A stretch of 64,000 bases of DNA from Akkermansia muciniphila (GTDB taxonomy: Bacteria > Verrucomicrobiota > Verrucomicrobiia > Verrucomicrobiales > Akkermansiaceae): NCBI GenBank assembly GCA_945888515.1, contig CAMDAD010000002.1, positions 146,302-210,301 of the forward strand, read 5' to 3'. The notes under the pieces were generated by a model, which saw only the letters and a program-made list of their open reading frames with translations, was not told where the DNA came from and ran no database searches. The position numbers were made by a program, and so were the translations under genes. This document shows, piece by piece, positions 1-8,382 of this stretch; within the stretch, counting starts at the first letter, position 1, and every line of letters begins with the position of its first letter.

Positions 1-2
1 CC

Positions 3-1274
3 ATTCTGTTAGGCGTGGCGATCGCGGCAGCAGGTTGGATGCAGGGATGGCAATGGCGTCAGGAATCCCTATCGGCAGGTGCGGTGGATCCCCTGGAAGT
101 GGTAGTTCTGCAACAACAGGTCGATCAGCTTTCTCGCGAAAATGAGGCACTGCGCTCCCTGGCCCAGGGTGGTGGTGAGTTCGCGGTGCCGCCGGAGTTG
201 GTGGCGCGGGTAGAAAAGCAATTGGGTCTGAGCTTTGTCTCTACGCCTGTGATTCATCGCTTGGCGGGAGAGGAGTTGCGTGACCGCGTTAAGGCATCGC
301 TGGAAGCACGCTATGGCGAGGGCGGACTGGAGGATAGGCAAAAAGCCTATCAACTCATCGGTTGGTTGGGCACGGAAGATCACCTCGCTGGTCAACTCGC
401 GGCGCTTCGTGCCGTTGGCGCGCGGACTTGGTTTGATGAAGTGAGTGGCGAAGGCTGGGTGACTGATCGGTTTCAATTGGCGAACGTGCCGGATCAGGCA
501 TCGCTCCTCCGTGTGCTAGCGCGTATTTTGTTAGAGCAGCACTATCCTATGGCAAAAGGCAGGATCTGCGATGATGCCCTGCGCGCACGTGATGCCTTAC
601 ACACCGGTGTGGCGGCTGCGGTAGAGTCCCAATTTTTTCAGGACAATGCCCGCGCCATAGGCTTCATGTCCTTGACGCAAGATACCGAGGCGAACCAGTT
701 GCTGCTGAGTTTGCCGCCCTTTATCCAGGGTTGGTCGTCGTTTTTGAGCCTCGAAGGTAAAACGTATGCTGATCAGTTGGCACGTAACGGTCGTGACATT
801 CTTAAACGAAAACTACACGATCCTCCACAAAAAACGTCTGACCTGATGTTCCTCTTCGAGCGCGATGTTCCCGAGCGTGTCGTCGCATTACCGGAGACTC
901 CGGGAGAGGTGGTGCTTGAGGATCAGGGGGGGGCATTGGGATTGCGCCTCTGGCTCGATGCGCTGGGCGATGTGCAGGCATCGCGCGATCTGGCGGAAGC
1001 TTGGTTGCATGATCGGTGGCGGTTGTTTGCGACCGATGATCGCAGCCATCATGTGGTCTGGTGTATCGAGTTACGTGACAAAGCTGCGGCGGACGAAGCA
1101 TGCGCCGCATTCTGTGTTCTTGGCGCGGCGATCGTCGGCCTGACAAACGATCTGGTATTGGGCGAAGCTGTCGAGGGATCCGATGGAACTTGGCTGCGGA
1201 TGGATCGGGTGAGTGACACAGGTCTTCGTTTCACACGCACAAGTAGCAAGAAAATCTTGAGCGCGATCCGCTGA
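3..1274 (+). CDS. Membrane-anchored protein of unknown function, 5'-truncated by window edge
   Basis: The frame is open from the first bases, so the true start lies upstream; a GTG at 15 is the first start-like codon but is probably internal. The visible N-terminus is hydrophobic (ILLGVAIAAAGW), which suggests the end of a membrane anchor. It is followed by a short heptad-like stretch (LQQQVDQLSRENEALRSL) that is probably coiled coil, then about 370 soluble residues. I recognise no family motif or catalytic signature. It stands alone, with a converging minus-strand gene downstream. Likely a periplasm-facing or scaffold protein, but this is only inferred from topology. Confidence 0.7.
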   Translation: MLLGVAIAAAGWMQGWQWRQESLSAGAVDPLEVVVLQQQVDQLSRENEALRSLAQGGGEFAVPPELVARVEKQLGLSFVSTPVIHRLAGEELRDRVKASLEARYGEGGLEDRQKAYQLIGWLGTEDHLAGQLAALRAVGARTWFDEVSGEGWVTDRFQLANVPDQASLLRVLARILLEQHYPMAKGRICDDALRARDALHTGVAAAVESQFFQDNARAIGFMSLTQDTEANQLLLSLPPFIQGWSSFLSLEGKTYADQLARNGRDILKRKLHDPPQKTSDLMFLFERDVPERVVALPETPGEVVLEDQGGALGLRLWLDALGDVQASRDLAEAWLHDRWRLFATDDRSHHVVWCIELRDKAAADEACAAFCVLGAAIVGLTNDLVLGEAVEGSDGTWLRMDRVSDTGLRFTRTSSKKILSAIR

Positions 1275-1362
1275 CCTTGTGGGGGCGATACGACTTGAGG
1301 TTTTTCTGGCATCGTCTCGGCATAAGGTGACCTACAGCGCTCGATTCACGTGGCTTCGGCGC

Positions 1363-1395
1363 AAAAAAACGCGTCCCACACGATGGAAGGACGCG
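1363..1395 (-). terminator. Intrinsic terminator of the 103-residue minus-strand gene
   Basis: A perfect 7-bp stem (CGCGTCC at 1370-1376 pairing with GGACGCG at 1389-1395) is followed, when read on the minus strand, by seven T residues (A-run at 1363-1369). It sits about 25 nt past the stop of the gene ending at 1421. Confidence 0.7.
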
Positions 1396-1420
1396 GTGAT
1401 GATGGGTAAGGTTGGAAAAA

Positions 1421-1723
1421 TCAATCTTCCGCCGCAGCGAACTCCGAATGAGCTTCCCGCACGCGCTTGTTGCCTTTGTATTCCTTGCCGATTTTTTCTA
1501 CCAGCCCGCGGGTGACGAGATTTTGTAATTTTTCGTAGGCGCGCAGACGAAGCATTTCCTCACCGCCGGAAACGGCGTTGCGAACTTTCAGTTTTTCAAA
1601 GGTGCGCTCGAAGAGGTCGTTGAAGGGAAAAATTTTGTCCTCCATGAGGACGCTGACGAGTTCATCGGTAACATGATCTGGGAGGCGTCTTGAGAAGCGT
1701 GTGCGTTTCGTAGTGGCTGACAT
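1421..1723 (-). CDS. Small conserved-looking protein, unknown function
   Basis: Encodes about 100 residues, rich in Arg, Lys and Glu, starting MSATTKRTRF. I prefer the ATG at 1723 over the one nine bases upstream because the charged MSATTKR start is the more typical N-terminus. No signal peptide or membrane segment is visible. The middle (LFERTFEKLKVRNAV, then RLRAYEKLQNLVTRGLVEK) looks helical and could be a winged-helix-like fold, with LVTRGLVEKIGKEYKG resembling a wing, but this is weak. A clear terminator follows the gene. Function not recognised. Confidence 0.65.
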   Translation of the reverse strand: MSATTKRTRFSRRLPDHVTDELVSVLMEDKIFPFNDLFERTFEKLKVRNAVSGGEEMLRLRAYEKLQNLVTRGLVEKIGKEYKGNKRVREAHSEFAAAED

Positions 1724-1934
1724 AACAAGCACGATATTAGCACACGATTTGGAGAAAGCTAGCGAAAAATCGGCGCATCACCATAAATGGGCTCGTTTTG
1801 TCAAGAATAATTAGTTAACTTTTCTGAACTTTTTCCGCAAATGGGACATGAGCCACAAGATGCCTGCGCCGCCTGTTTGCGGCGTTCTCGTTCTGGCGAT
1901 AATGAAATGTGGATTCTCACAAGGAGCCATCGTC

Positions 1935-3356
1935 TTAGTGGAGGCAGTAGAGGAAGCCGTCGCGACTGGCAATGTAGGCTCTGCCGTCCCAGACAATCGG
2001 GGTGGCGTCGAACATTTTGCCGCGGATGCGATCTAGCCTCTCGAGTTTACCGCGCGGAGAAACCCGATAGAGATCGAGTCCGTCATCGTAGCCGACGAGT
2101 ATCCTATCGTTGACAAAAATAGGAGTGGAGATGGTGCCAGTCGGGAGCTTGACTTCATCGAGCACCAGTGGCTGCTTGCAATGGCGATCGAGACGAGGAC
2201 CTCGATTGGTCTGAGTGCTGAAAACAGTGTGATCGAAGACGCGCAAGGTGCCATCCACACTTACCGCACAGGCAAGATTGCCCTTACCCGGCGCTGCGGA
2301 CCCGTAGCGTGCGTTGAGCGTCACAGATCCGACAATGCCACCGTGCCACTCGTAAAAAGTCGCATCGGGCCAAGGGAGATACCAGACCACGGCAGCGTCA
2401 CCTTTTTGTTGCGGGTCGATTTTCATCACGCCTCCTTGCCCGGCAATGAATTGTTTTTCGATGCCTAACAGCAAACAGCCGTCGTTGGTGAGGGGCATGG
2501 TGCTCTCGAGGTCGCTACCGACATCGAGGGACCAGTAGGTGTATCCCGTGGCGGTGGACTTGGCATAAATGCGACCACAGCCAGCGGCGATGTAGGCGGA
2601 CTTGCCGAGAAGAGTGGGAGAGGATTCACAGGATAGCTCGTTGCCGTAAAGTGGGAGATCTTTTTTGTGATAGAGCAGGGACTGGTGATCGATGCGTGGC
2701 AAGCTCCACTGTCCTTGTGTTTTGCTTTGAAGCGGATCGGGAGAAAAAATCAGAAACTTTCCATTTTCTAGTGGCAAGGCGGCTTTTTTACCGATGACGA
2801 TTGCCGAAGCATCGCAGTCGCGACTGTTCGAATCTGTCAGTATAGTATCATGCCGCCAAAATTCATGGCCATCATCGAAGGATAATCCTCGCAGCGACCA
2901 AGCGCTGTCCTTGCGCAGATCGATACCGAATCCATGACGCGAACCGGTGATGAGAACCCTGCGGGTGCGCTCATCGCCCTCGCCCCGATCGAAGTAGGTG
3001 GGTGTGCCCTTGATGGAATCATCGAGTCTCGACTTCCAAATTACAGCGCCGGTGGTGGCATCGATCTTACGCACGTGATAGTCTAACGAAACCTGGATCA
3101 GCACGAGTTTGCCATTTTCCTGAAACAGCAGAGGTTGACCGGTCCAGCCCGCGCCCGACATGACATTGATGCGGTCTTTGAAAAAAGTCTTACCAGTGCC
3201 GAGCGACGTGCGCCAAAGAGTGCGCAGTTTTTGTGGAGGCTTGTTGCCGTAGTAGTTGCGCTCGAAGGAGCCGAGATAAGTAGGTAGCAAGGGCGTCACC
3301 TCTGCCGAGGCATGCCTTAGGGTGAGGCAGAGAAATAGGTGAAGAAACTTCTTCAT
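1935..3356 (-). CDS. Secreted PQQ-type beta-propeller repeat protein
   Basis: A 473-residue protein with a short Sec signal peptide (MKKFLHLFLCLTLRHASA) followed by repeated beta-propeller blades of the PQQ/quinoprotein type. Blade signatures such as HVRKIDATTGAVIWKS, YAKSTATGYTYWSL, GTLRVFDHT and YIASRDGFLYCLH are spread along the chain. No quinoprotein dehydrogenase catalytic segment was recognised, so it is probably a non-enzymatic propeller acting outside the cytoplasm. Its ATG overlaps the TGA of the upstream dipeptidase gene by one base (TGATG at 3354-3358), so the two are translationally coupled. The partner or ligand is unknown. Confidence 0.85.
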   Translation of the reverse strand: MKKFLHLFLCLTLRHASAEVTPLLPTYLGSFERNYYGNKPPQKLRTLWRTSLGTGKTFFKDRINVMSGAGWTGQPLLFQENGKLVLIQVSLDYHVRKIDATTGAVIWKSRLDDSIKGTPTYFDRGEGDERTRRVLITGSRHGFGIDLRKDSAWSLRGLSFDDGHEFWRHDTILTDSNSRDCDASAIVIGKKAALPLENGKFLIFSPDPLQSKTQGQWSLPRIDHQSLLYHKKDLPLYGNELSCESSPTLLGKSAYIAAGCGRIYAKSTATGYTYWSLDVGSDLESTMPLTNDGCLLLGIEKQFIAGQGGVMKIDPQQKGDAAVVWYLPWPDATFYEWHGGIVGSVTLNARYGSAAPGKGNLACAVSVDGTLRVFDHTVFSTQTNRGPRLDRHCKQPLVLDEVKLPTGTISTPIFVNDRILVGYDDGLDLYRVSPRGKLERLDRIRGKMFDATPIVWDGRAYIASRDGFLYCLH

Positions 3357-4066
3357 CAGCGGGTGGATTGGATCATCGATTGCAACGCTGGCGGCAGGGT
3401 CCTGGTCTCAATGCACGGGAGCTTTTGGTAATCCTTGTCCATAAAATGCCACCATTCGTGCGGAAGAGTGCCGAATCCCGCGGCCCACATGGCCTCCTTG
3501 AGGTAGCGCATGTTTTGTCGCACGATCGGATTGGGATGAATGAAATCGGAGGCCGCGCGCGGAGAAAAGTCATCGAAGCCCGTCGGCACGGCTGCGGCGG
3601 TGCCATCGAGATGAACCAAGCTGACATCTACTGCGCAACCATGAGAGTGAAGAGAGGAATTGCGTGACGGATCCGCGACATAACGAGGATCGTGCCCGCA
3701 AGCATCCCACAAGGCCCACTGTGTTTCCTGTGGGCGGAAGGCATCCCAGATCACGAGACGGAGATTTTTCCGACGCAGCAGGGTGTTGGCTTTTTTCAGG
3801 CGAGCGGCAGTGCTTCGGTGAAGAAGCGCGGGAAAATCGCGATGATACAAGGGTCTCTTTGCGATGTTACTCGCTTCTTTGTATTGGAGGGAAATGACGA
3901 GAGTTGGATCGATGCCCGACAGCTCGAAGAGATCGTTTTGGCTCAGCCCCATACGAGCATTGTCTGTGGGTATGGACTGGCAGCACATCAAGGATAGCAT
4001 CGATAGTGCTAATAAAAAAACGATACATGATCGTAAGAAGCCGGTAAAGCGTGACAGGTCAATCAT
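3356..4066 (-). CDS. D-alanyl-D-alanine dipeptidase, VanX/DdpX-like (peptidase family M15D)
   Basis: Predicted to hydrolyse D-Ala-D-Ala type dipeptides in the envelope. Zinc-site motifs of the M15 family are present: SLHSHGCAVDVSL (S-x-H-x(2)-G-x-A-x-D) and EWWHF (E-x-W-H). The start at 4066 (MIDLSRFTG) gives an N-terminal hydrophobic segment ending in LMCCQ, a possible lipobox, so the enzyme may be an outer or inner membrane lipoprotein. The frame stays open upstream but that extension would overlap the next gene and has no family resemblance. Coupled to the beta-propeller gene downstream. The role could be peptidoglycan dipeptide recycling; nothing here suggests a vancomycin-resistance cluster. 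Confidence 0.85.
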   Translation of the reverse strand: MIDLSRFTGFLRSCIVFLLALSMLSLMCCQSIPTDNARMGLSQNDLFELSGIDPTLVISLQYKEASNIAKRPLYHRDFPALLHRSTAARLKKANTLLRRKNLRLVIWDAFRPQETQWALWDACGHDPRYVADPSRNSSLHSHGCAVDVSLVHLDGTAAAVPTGFDDFSPRAASDFIHPNPIVRQNMRYLKEAMWAAGFGTLPHEWWHFMDKDYQKLPCIETRTLPPALQSMIQSTR

Positions 4067-4077
4067 CGCGGCATGTA

Positions 4078-4114
4078 TCAAAAAAAACGTCTCATGTCGG
4101 AATGGCATGAGACG
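4078..4114 (-). terminator. Strong intrinsic terminator after the DUF5069 gene
   Basis: A perfect 10-bp stem (ACGTCTCATG at 4086-4095 with CATGAGACGT at 4105-4114) with a 9-nt loop. On the minus strand it is followed by a T tract of about seven (A-run 4080-4086). It separates the DUF5069 gene from the dipeptidase gene. Confidence 0.8.
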
Positions 4115-4130
4115 TCGGTTAGAAATCAAA

Positions 4131-4568
4131 TCAGGCAAGTTCCTGACTGTGGAAAGAGTTCCAGTCGTCGAGGTTGTTGAGGTTGATGGCATCGAGAATC
4201 GTGCCGTCATTCGCGCGACCTACGGCGCTGAGGATGCTTGCGCGCGTATCATCTGTGTGGATGTATCCGGTGATGGCGGCATTGAGGGTGGCGACTGACT
4301 CCGCGTTCAGCTTGCTCGCATTCGCTTTAATCCAGTTTTCAGTTTGCACATAGGTGGGTTTGGTCGCGATGAAAGAGAGGAACGCATCACGATCGATGCC
4401 GAGCCCGTCCAGCACCATTTGGTCGTAGCCCATGCCGCAGCCGGGGTAGTCCGCATGGAGTTTGCCAGCGGCAGCCAGAGAGGCCTTTTGCCAAAGACGA
4501 GGAAGATGAAGCACTCCCAGCGGACCTGCGGTGCCGCTGCTGATGGTTGGTACGATTGTTTGACTCAT
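4131..4568 (-). CDS. DUF5069 family protein
   Basis: A 145-residue cytosolic protein. The N-terminal LGVLHLPRLWQKASLAAAG, followed by a short loop and YDQMVLDGLGIDRDAFLSF, matches my memory of DUF5069, a family common in Verrucomicrobiota and Planctomycetes with no known function. No signal peptide or catalytic motif is visible. It is monocistronic, bounded downstream by its own terminator, and divergent from infC across a gap of about 390 bp. The family assignment is from recognition of the LPR-x(3)-K and GID patterns, not a search. Confidence 0.7.
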   Translation of the reverse strand: MSQTIVPTISSGTAGPLGVLHLPRLWQKASLAAAGKLHADYPGCGMGYDQMVLDGLGIDRDAFLSFIATKPTYVQTENWIKANASKLNAESVATLNAAITGYIHTDDTRASILSAVGRANDGTILDAINLNNLDDWNSFHSQELA

Positions 4569-4954
4569 AGTGGTATAGATGCGACGCAGAGTAACACTAC
4601 GCCCAGAGATTGCAAAAAAAATGCCCTGAGAGAGGGTGATTTTTCCGCAGGAGAAAAAACGGATTTTTCCGCTTGCACATGGTGCGTAAATTCGTTACCA
4701 ATCTTTTCTGTAGCGCAAATAATTTTTCACAAAAAACGTTTGCACAGAAGATTTCTTTGATGATCCCATCCGTAAGCAACCTATATCATACTAAAGTCGC
4801 CACATTTGGTCGGGCTTTTGATGTAACGTTTTTGTCCTTATGACGAATGCTAGGATAGCAGTGATGATCAGAAACACTCTCGCCAGTCTGGCGATCTTTC
4901 TTCGTGAAGATCAGTCGAACCGGCGCAGCATGAACCTACCGGAGGACTAAAGCC
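4569..4954. other. Divergent intergenic region upstream of infC
   Basis: This 386-bp AT-rich gap lies between the divergent DUF5069 gene and infC. It must hold promoters for both. The only candidate I can point to for infC is an extended -10 (TGCTAGGAT, 4848-4856) with a poor -35, which would leave a leader of about 90 nt. I see no convincing riboswitch, ribosomal-protein L20 mimic or small ORF. Confidence 0.5.
4848..4856 (+). promoter_or_regulatory. Candidate extended -10 promoter for infC
   Basis: TGC-TAGGAT matches the extended -10 pattern (TGn then 4 of 6 bases of TATAAT). The upstream -35 region is only T-rich. Predicted transcription start near 4863. Confidence 0.3.
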
Positions 4955-4957
4955 ATA
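4941..4957 (+). promoter_or_regulatory. Shine-Dalgarno and AUA start region of infC
   Basis: A consensus GGAGG at 4941-4945 lies 9 nt before an in-frame ATA at 4955-4957. No ATG, GTG or TTG occurs in this frame between the upstream stop (TGA, 4931-4933) and the internal ATG at 4997. This is one of very few good Shine-Dalgarno sequences I found in the window. Confidence 0.65.
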
Positions 4958-5665
4958 AGCAAACAAACGAAAAATAATCAATCGAAGGGCGGTCGCATGG
5001 GCAACCGCGATCAAACCCGTGTGAATGACCGCATTCGCGCCCCGAAAATCCGGGTCGTGGGATCGGACGGACAACAACTCGGCGTCATGACCGTGCGCGA
5101 TGCCTTGCTCAAGGCGCAGTCGCAGGGACTCGACCTCGTGGAAATCGCCGCGCAAGCAGACCCACCAGTTTGCAAAATCATCGACTACGGCAAGTTCAAG
5201 TATGAGCAAGCCAAGTTGAAGAAGCAGAAATCCAAGTCGGCCACTCGCATGAAGGAGATCAAGCTTCGCGTGGGCACTGGTCAGCATGATTACAACATCA
5301 AGATGGGGCGAATCGAGGGATTCCTGGATACCGGGCACAAGGTTCGTGTGATCATTCAATTCAAAGGTCGTGAAAACGCCCACAAGGACTTGGGATTCGT
5401 AGCCATGCAGCGCATCATCGATGACTTGAAGACCATGTCAAACGTCGATCAAGCTCCGCGACTCGGCGGTCGTGTCATTGCCATGACCTTATCGCCACTG
5501 CCTCAGGGCCAGCGCAAACGGAAATTCCATCTCTTTCATGGCGAGCTTCTCGAAGAGGATGACCATGACGATGAAGACGATGCCGAATTCGAAGACGTGC
5601 ATGACGACGAAGAGCATGAATCCGATGAAGCTGAGGGCCGCGTGAGCGAAGAAGAACAAGGCTGA
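4955..5665 (+). CDS. infC: Translation initiation factor IF-3, probable AUA start
   Basis: IF-3 binds the 30S subunit, keeps subunits apart and proofreads the start codon. Both domains are clear: the N-domain (NDRIRAPKIRVVGSDGQQLG, then DLVEIAAQADPPVCKIIDYGKFKYE) and the C-domain (MKEIKLRVGTGQHDYNIKM to RVIAMTLSPLPQG). I start it at ATA 4955 because of the GGAGG nine bases upstream; ATG 4997 gives a protein 14 residues shorter and is the alternative. An AUA start would fit the known self-repression of infC in bacteria that use AUU/AUC/AUA starts. The last 40 or so residues are an acidic Asp/Glu-rich tail absent from E. coli IF-3. The gene is followed by a HAD phosphatase, not by rpmI-rplT as is usual. 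Stop and next start overlap (TGATG). Confidence 0.93.
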   Translation: MSKQTKNNQSKGGRMGNRDQTRVNDRIRAPKIRVVGSDGQQLGVMTVRDALLKAQSQGLDLVEIAAQADPPVCKIIDYGKFKYEQAKLKKQKSKSATRMKEIKLRVGTGQHDYNIKMGRIEGFLDTGHKVRVIIQFKGRENAHKDLGFVAMQRIIDDLKTMSNVDQAPRLGGRVIAMTLSPLPQGQRKRKFHLFHGELLEEDDHDDEDDAEFEDVHDDEEHESDEAEGRVSEEEQG

Positions 5666-6333
5666 TGGATTTCTGCCACTTCGATTTGCTGCTTTACGAC
5701 ATTGACGGAACGCTCGTGGATACGGGCGGTGCTGGTATGAACGCGCTTTCGCAGGCGGCGGAACAGTTTTTTGGTGCCCCCGCGCCGCAACTGGATCTCG
5801 CAGGTAGCACTGATCTTGGCATTATCAAAAATCTGATCGATCACTACGACTGCGGCGACACCGATCCGGACGTGGATCATTTTTTCGCATTGTATCATAG
5901 ACTGCTGGAAATGAATCTGGCGTCCGGAGAATATTCGGGGCGCGTGATTCATGGAGTTAGGGAGGCGCTGGCTCATGGTGAGGCGCATCAAATAGCGATG
6001 GGATTGCTCACGGGAAATACGAAGGCTGGCGCGCGGATTAAGACGCAGCATTACCAGCTTTCTGAATACTTTCCCTACGGAGCCTACGGTGATGATCATG
6101 CGGATCGTAATTTGTTAGGTCCGGTCGCGTTGTCGCGCGCGAGTTCTCACCATGGCAGAGCCTTTGATGCCGCCGCTACATTGGTGATCGGCGATACGCC
6201 CAAAGACATTGCCTGCGCGCACGCGTTGGGTGGCAAGTGCCTGGCCGTGGCGACGGGGTCATTTTCTGCCGAAGCCCTAAGATCGGCAGGTGCGGATTGG
6301 GTCGTTCTTTCGTTAGAAGAGTGGTTGCCCTAG
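5665..6333 (+). CDS. HAD-superfamily phosphatase (phosphoglycolate phosphatase-like)
   Basis: A 222-residue cytosolic hydrolase. HAD motif I is DIDGTLVDT (residues 12-20), with an alpha-helical cap resembling Gph/PGMB-type subclass I enzymes. Motif II is in LLTGNTK, motif III region in LGPVALSRA, and motif IV is VIGDTPKDIACA. The second motif I aspartate is two residues after the first, as expected for a phosphatase. The ATG overlaps the infC stop (TGATG at 5663-5667), so translation is probably coupled to infC. The substrate cannot be told from sequence; a repair phosphatase for 2-phosphoglycolate is the default guess. Confidence 0.85.
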   Translation: MDFCHFDLLLYDIDGTLVDTGGAGMNALSQAAEQFFGAPAPQLDLAGSTDLGIIKNLIDHYDCGDTDPDVDHFFALYHRLLEMNLASGEYSGRVIHGVREALAHGEAHQIAMGLLTGNTKAGARIKTQHYQLSEYFPYGAYGDDHADRNLLGPVALSRASSHHGRAFDAAATLVIGDTPKDIACAHALGGKCLAVATGSFSAEALRSAGADWVVLSLEEWLP

Positions 6334-6534
6334 AGATCGTCGCTGTGCTTTTCAGTATACAGGACTTGGGAGCTTTCATGCTAGCACTGGGAAACGAGAA
6401 CGACATATCGTTTTTTGCGATTGTTCAAGGCGCTGTCGGGTGACCTTTGCAGTCTATGGTAACATGTATGCGTAGCGTGGGTTGCATGACGGAAATTATT
6501 CCTGTATCCAATTGGATCGAGTAGAACAAAGGCA

Positions 6535-6563
6535 CGAAAAAGCCGCTGCGGACTCGCAGCGGC
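6535..6563 (-). terminator. Intrinsic terminator of the DEAD-box helicase gene
   Basis: A perfect 9-bp stem (GCCGCTGCG 6542-6550, CGCAGCGGC 6555-6563) closes a GACT tetraloop. On the minus strand it runs into five T residues. It sits about 25 nt beyond the helicase stop. The stem core is the same as in the terminator near 39785. Confidence 0.8.
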
Positions 6564-6587
6564 CTTTGGCCTGCGATGATGAAAGTG

Positions 6588-7871
6588 TTAGCGAGAACGT
6601 TGTCGATTGCCGCCTTGTCCGCGGCGTTGCCCACCGCGCTGGGGCGGGCGTCCGCCACTCGGGCGCGGGCCGGCACCTGAAGAGCGGGCGCCGCGCAAAT
6701 GGCGATCAGCCAAGGCCTCTTCATGCCAGTTGTGATTGTCCCAGCGGGGAATGGACATGCGGATGATTTTTTCGATGTCGCGCAGGTATTCCAGTTCCTC
6801 TTCCGAGCAAAAGGAAACGGCACGACCTTCCGCACCAGCACGGGCGGTGCGACCGATGCGATGCACGTAGGCTTCAGGCTCGTTTGGTAAATCAAAATTC
6901 ACCACTAGACCGACTTCTTTCACATCCACACCGCGTGCGGCGACGTCCGTAGCTACCAGAATCGGAGTGAGGCCTTTTTTGAATCGATCCAGCGCCTTTT
7001 CGCGTTGCGCTTGGGATTTATTGCCGTGAATTGCGTCTGAGGGAAAGCCAGCGGCACAAAGGCTCTTGGCGAGCTTGTTGGCACCGTGTTTCGTGCGACT
7101 GAAAACAATCGTTAGTTTTTGCGCACTGGCATTGGCTTGTCCGCGCAGCAGTTCCTCAAGCAACGGGCGTTTCGATTCCTTGCTGACGAAGCAAACTTGT
7201 TGGTCGATCTTTTCTGCTGTGGTCGTCTCAGGAGTGATACTGACATGCGCGGGATCGCGAAGGATGTTATTTGCGAGTTCGACGATGTTTGGTGCCAGCG
7301 TTGCGGAGAAAAACAGCGACTGGCGTTTTGCGGGCAGTAGCGAAACAATGCGTTTCACATCGCGCAGAAAGCCCATGTCTAGCATGCGGTCCACTTCATC
7401 GAGCACAAAAAATTCCACGTGTGAGAGATCGACGTGACCTTGATCGATGAGGTCTAACAAACGGCCCGGGCAGGCGACGAGGACATCGACGCCCTGGCGC
7501 ATGGCTTGCACCTGGGGCACCTGGCCGACGCCGCCGTAGATCAACGTCTGACGGAAGGGCACGTATTTACCATATGTAGAAAAGCTTTTGCCCACTTGCA
7601 TCGCGAGTTCGCGAGTGGGAGCGAGAACCAGCGTGCGGCAGGTTTTCGGCTTTGGCTTGGCTAGATTGCTGTGCAGGGCATGCAGGATGGGCAGTGCGAA
7701 ACTAGCCGTTTTTCCGGTGCCAGTCTGGGCGCAACCTAACAGATCACGGCCTTCCAATAGTAGTGGAATGGCCTGCGCCTGAATAGGTGAGGGGGTGGTG
7801 TAATTGAGTTCGCGCAATACGCGATGCAAAGGCGCAGCCAGAGGCAACGCTTCAAATGAGGGAGCGGTCAT
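6588..7871 (-). CDS. rhlE: DEAD-box RNA helicase, RhlE-like
   Basis: ATP-dependent RNA unwinding, probably in ribosome assembly or RNA decay. All helicase motifs are present: Q-motif (FEALPLAAPLHRVLREL, SPIQAQAIP), motif I AQTGTGKT, Ia PTRELA, II DEVD (in place of DEAD), III SAT, V ATDVAARGVDVKEVGLVVNFDLP and VI HRIGRTARAG. The C-terminus is a short basic, Gly/Arg-rich tail (PRPSGGRPPQRGGQRRGQ), typical of RhlE-type helicases. The length of 427 residues is usual. Single gene with its own terminator. RhlE is a family-level name; other DEAD-box subfamilies are possible. Confidence 0.88.
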   Translation of the reverse strand: MTAPSFEALPLAAPLHRVLRELNYTTPSPIQAQAIPLLLEGRDLLGCAQTGTGKTASFALPILHALHSNLAKPKPKTCRTLVLAPTRELAMQVGKSFSTYGKYVPFRQTLIYGGVGQVPQVQAMRQGVDVLVACPGRLLDLIDQGHVDLSHVEFFVLDEVDRMLDMGFLRDVKRIVSLLPAKRQSLFFSATLAPNIVELANNILRDPAHVSITPETTTAEKIDQQVCFVSKESKRPLLEELLRGQANASAQKLTIVFSRTKHGANKLAKSLCAAGFPSDAIHGNKSQAQREKALDRFKKGLTPILVATDVAARGVDVKEVGLVVNFDLPNEPEAYVHRIGRTARAGAEGRAVSFCSEEELEYLRDIEKIIRMSIPRWDNHNWHEEALADRHLRGARSSGAGPRPSGGRPPQRGGQRRGQGGNRQRSR

Positions 7872-8346
7872 GTTGGTATGGTGGGCCAGCTCGAACCGGG
7901 TATCGGTTGCTGGCGGCGCGATGAGTTGAAGGGTGAAACCTCAAACAATCTTTCTCATCGACGAAGACCGGAAAAGGGCGATGCTCACAAGAGCGCCAAA
8001 GAGTTCATATTCATGAACGCGGCACAGCAGTGCCACGGGCTAGCACCAATGACAAGATAAATCTCAGCACAAACGCATTTCAGGTAAATTTCGATTGGGG
8101 AATTACTTGGCCAATACTCAATCATACTTTTCCTATTGGTCGCGTATTTGTTCTTTCGTATTTCGTTAGTCTAACGGAAAATAACATGATAAAAATTTGA
8201 TTGGCCCACTATGCGTGTATCCAGTCGATACGGAGAAACCCAAGCCGCGAACAAGGTGATTTCGATGCAACTTGTTTTTATACTAATTCTCACAAAGGCA
8301 AGGGATGTAAGAATTTTGGTTTACAAAGGGCCTGACACATGATGTG
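7872..8346. other. AT-rich intergenic region between divergent helicase and GH5 genes
   Basis: About 475 bp without a supported gene. The last 250 bp are AT-rich. Nothing is recognised apart from the promoter at 8347-8376. Confidence 0.5.
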
Positions 8347-8376
8347 TTGATTTGCACTTTAATTTCGTCTTATATT
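8347..8376 (+). promoter_or_regulatory. Sigma-70-like promoter of the GH5 gene, possibly leaderless
   Basis: TTGATT (8347-8352), an 18-bp spacer and TATATT (8371-8376, five of six bases of the -10 consensus). The ATG at 8383 is 7 nt after the -10, so transcription may begin at or beside the start codon. Confidence 0.5.
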
Positions 8377-8382
8377 AGCATT

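Noticed and set aside
1724..1934. Possible small genes between the 103-residue protein and the PQQ protein
   Set aside because: Frames here overlap the propeller gene end and lack features of a real protein; the 210-bp gap looks non-coding.
3356..4210. Longer start (4210) for the VanX-like protein
   Set aside because: It would overlap the DUF5069 gene and its terminator and bury the signal segment 48 residues in; the start at 4066 gives a normal lipoprotein-like signal.
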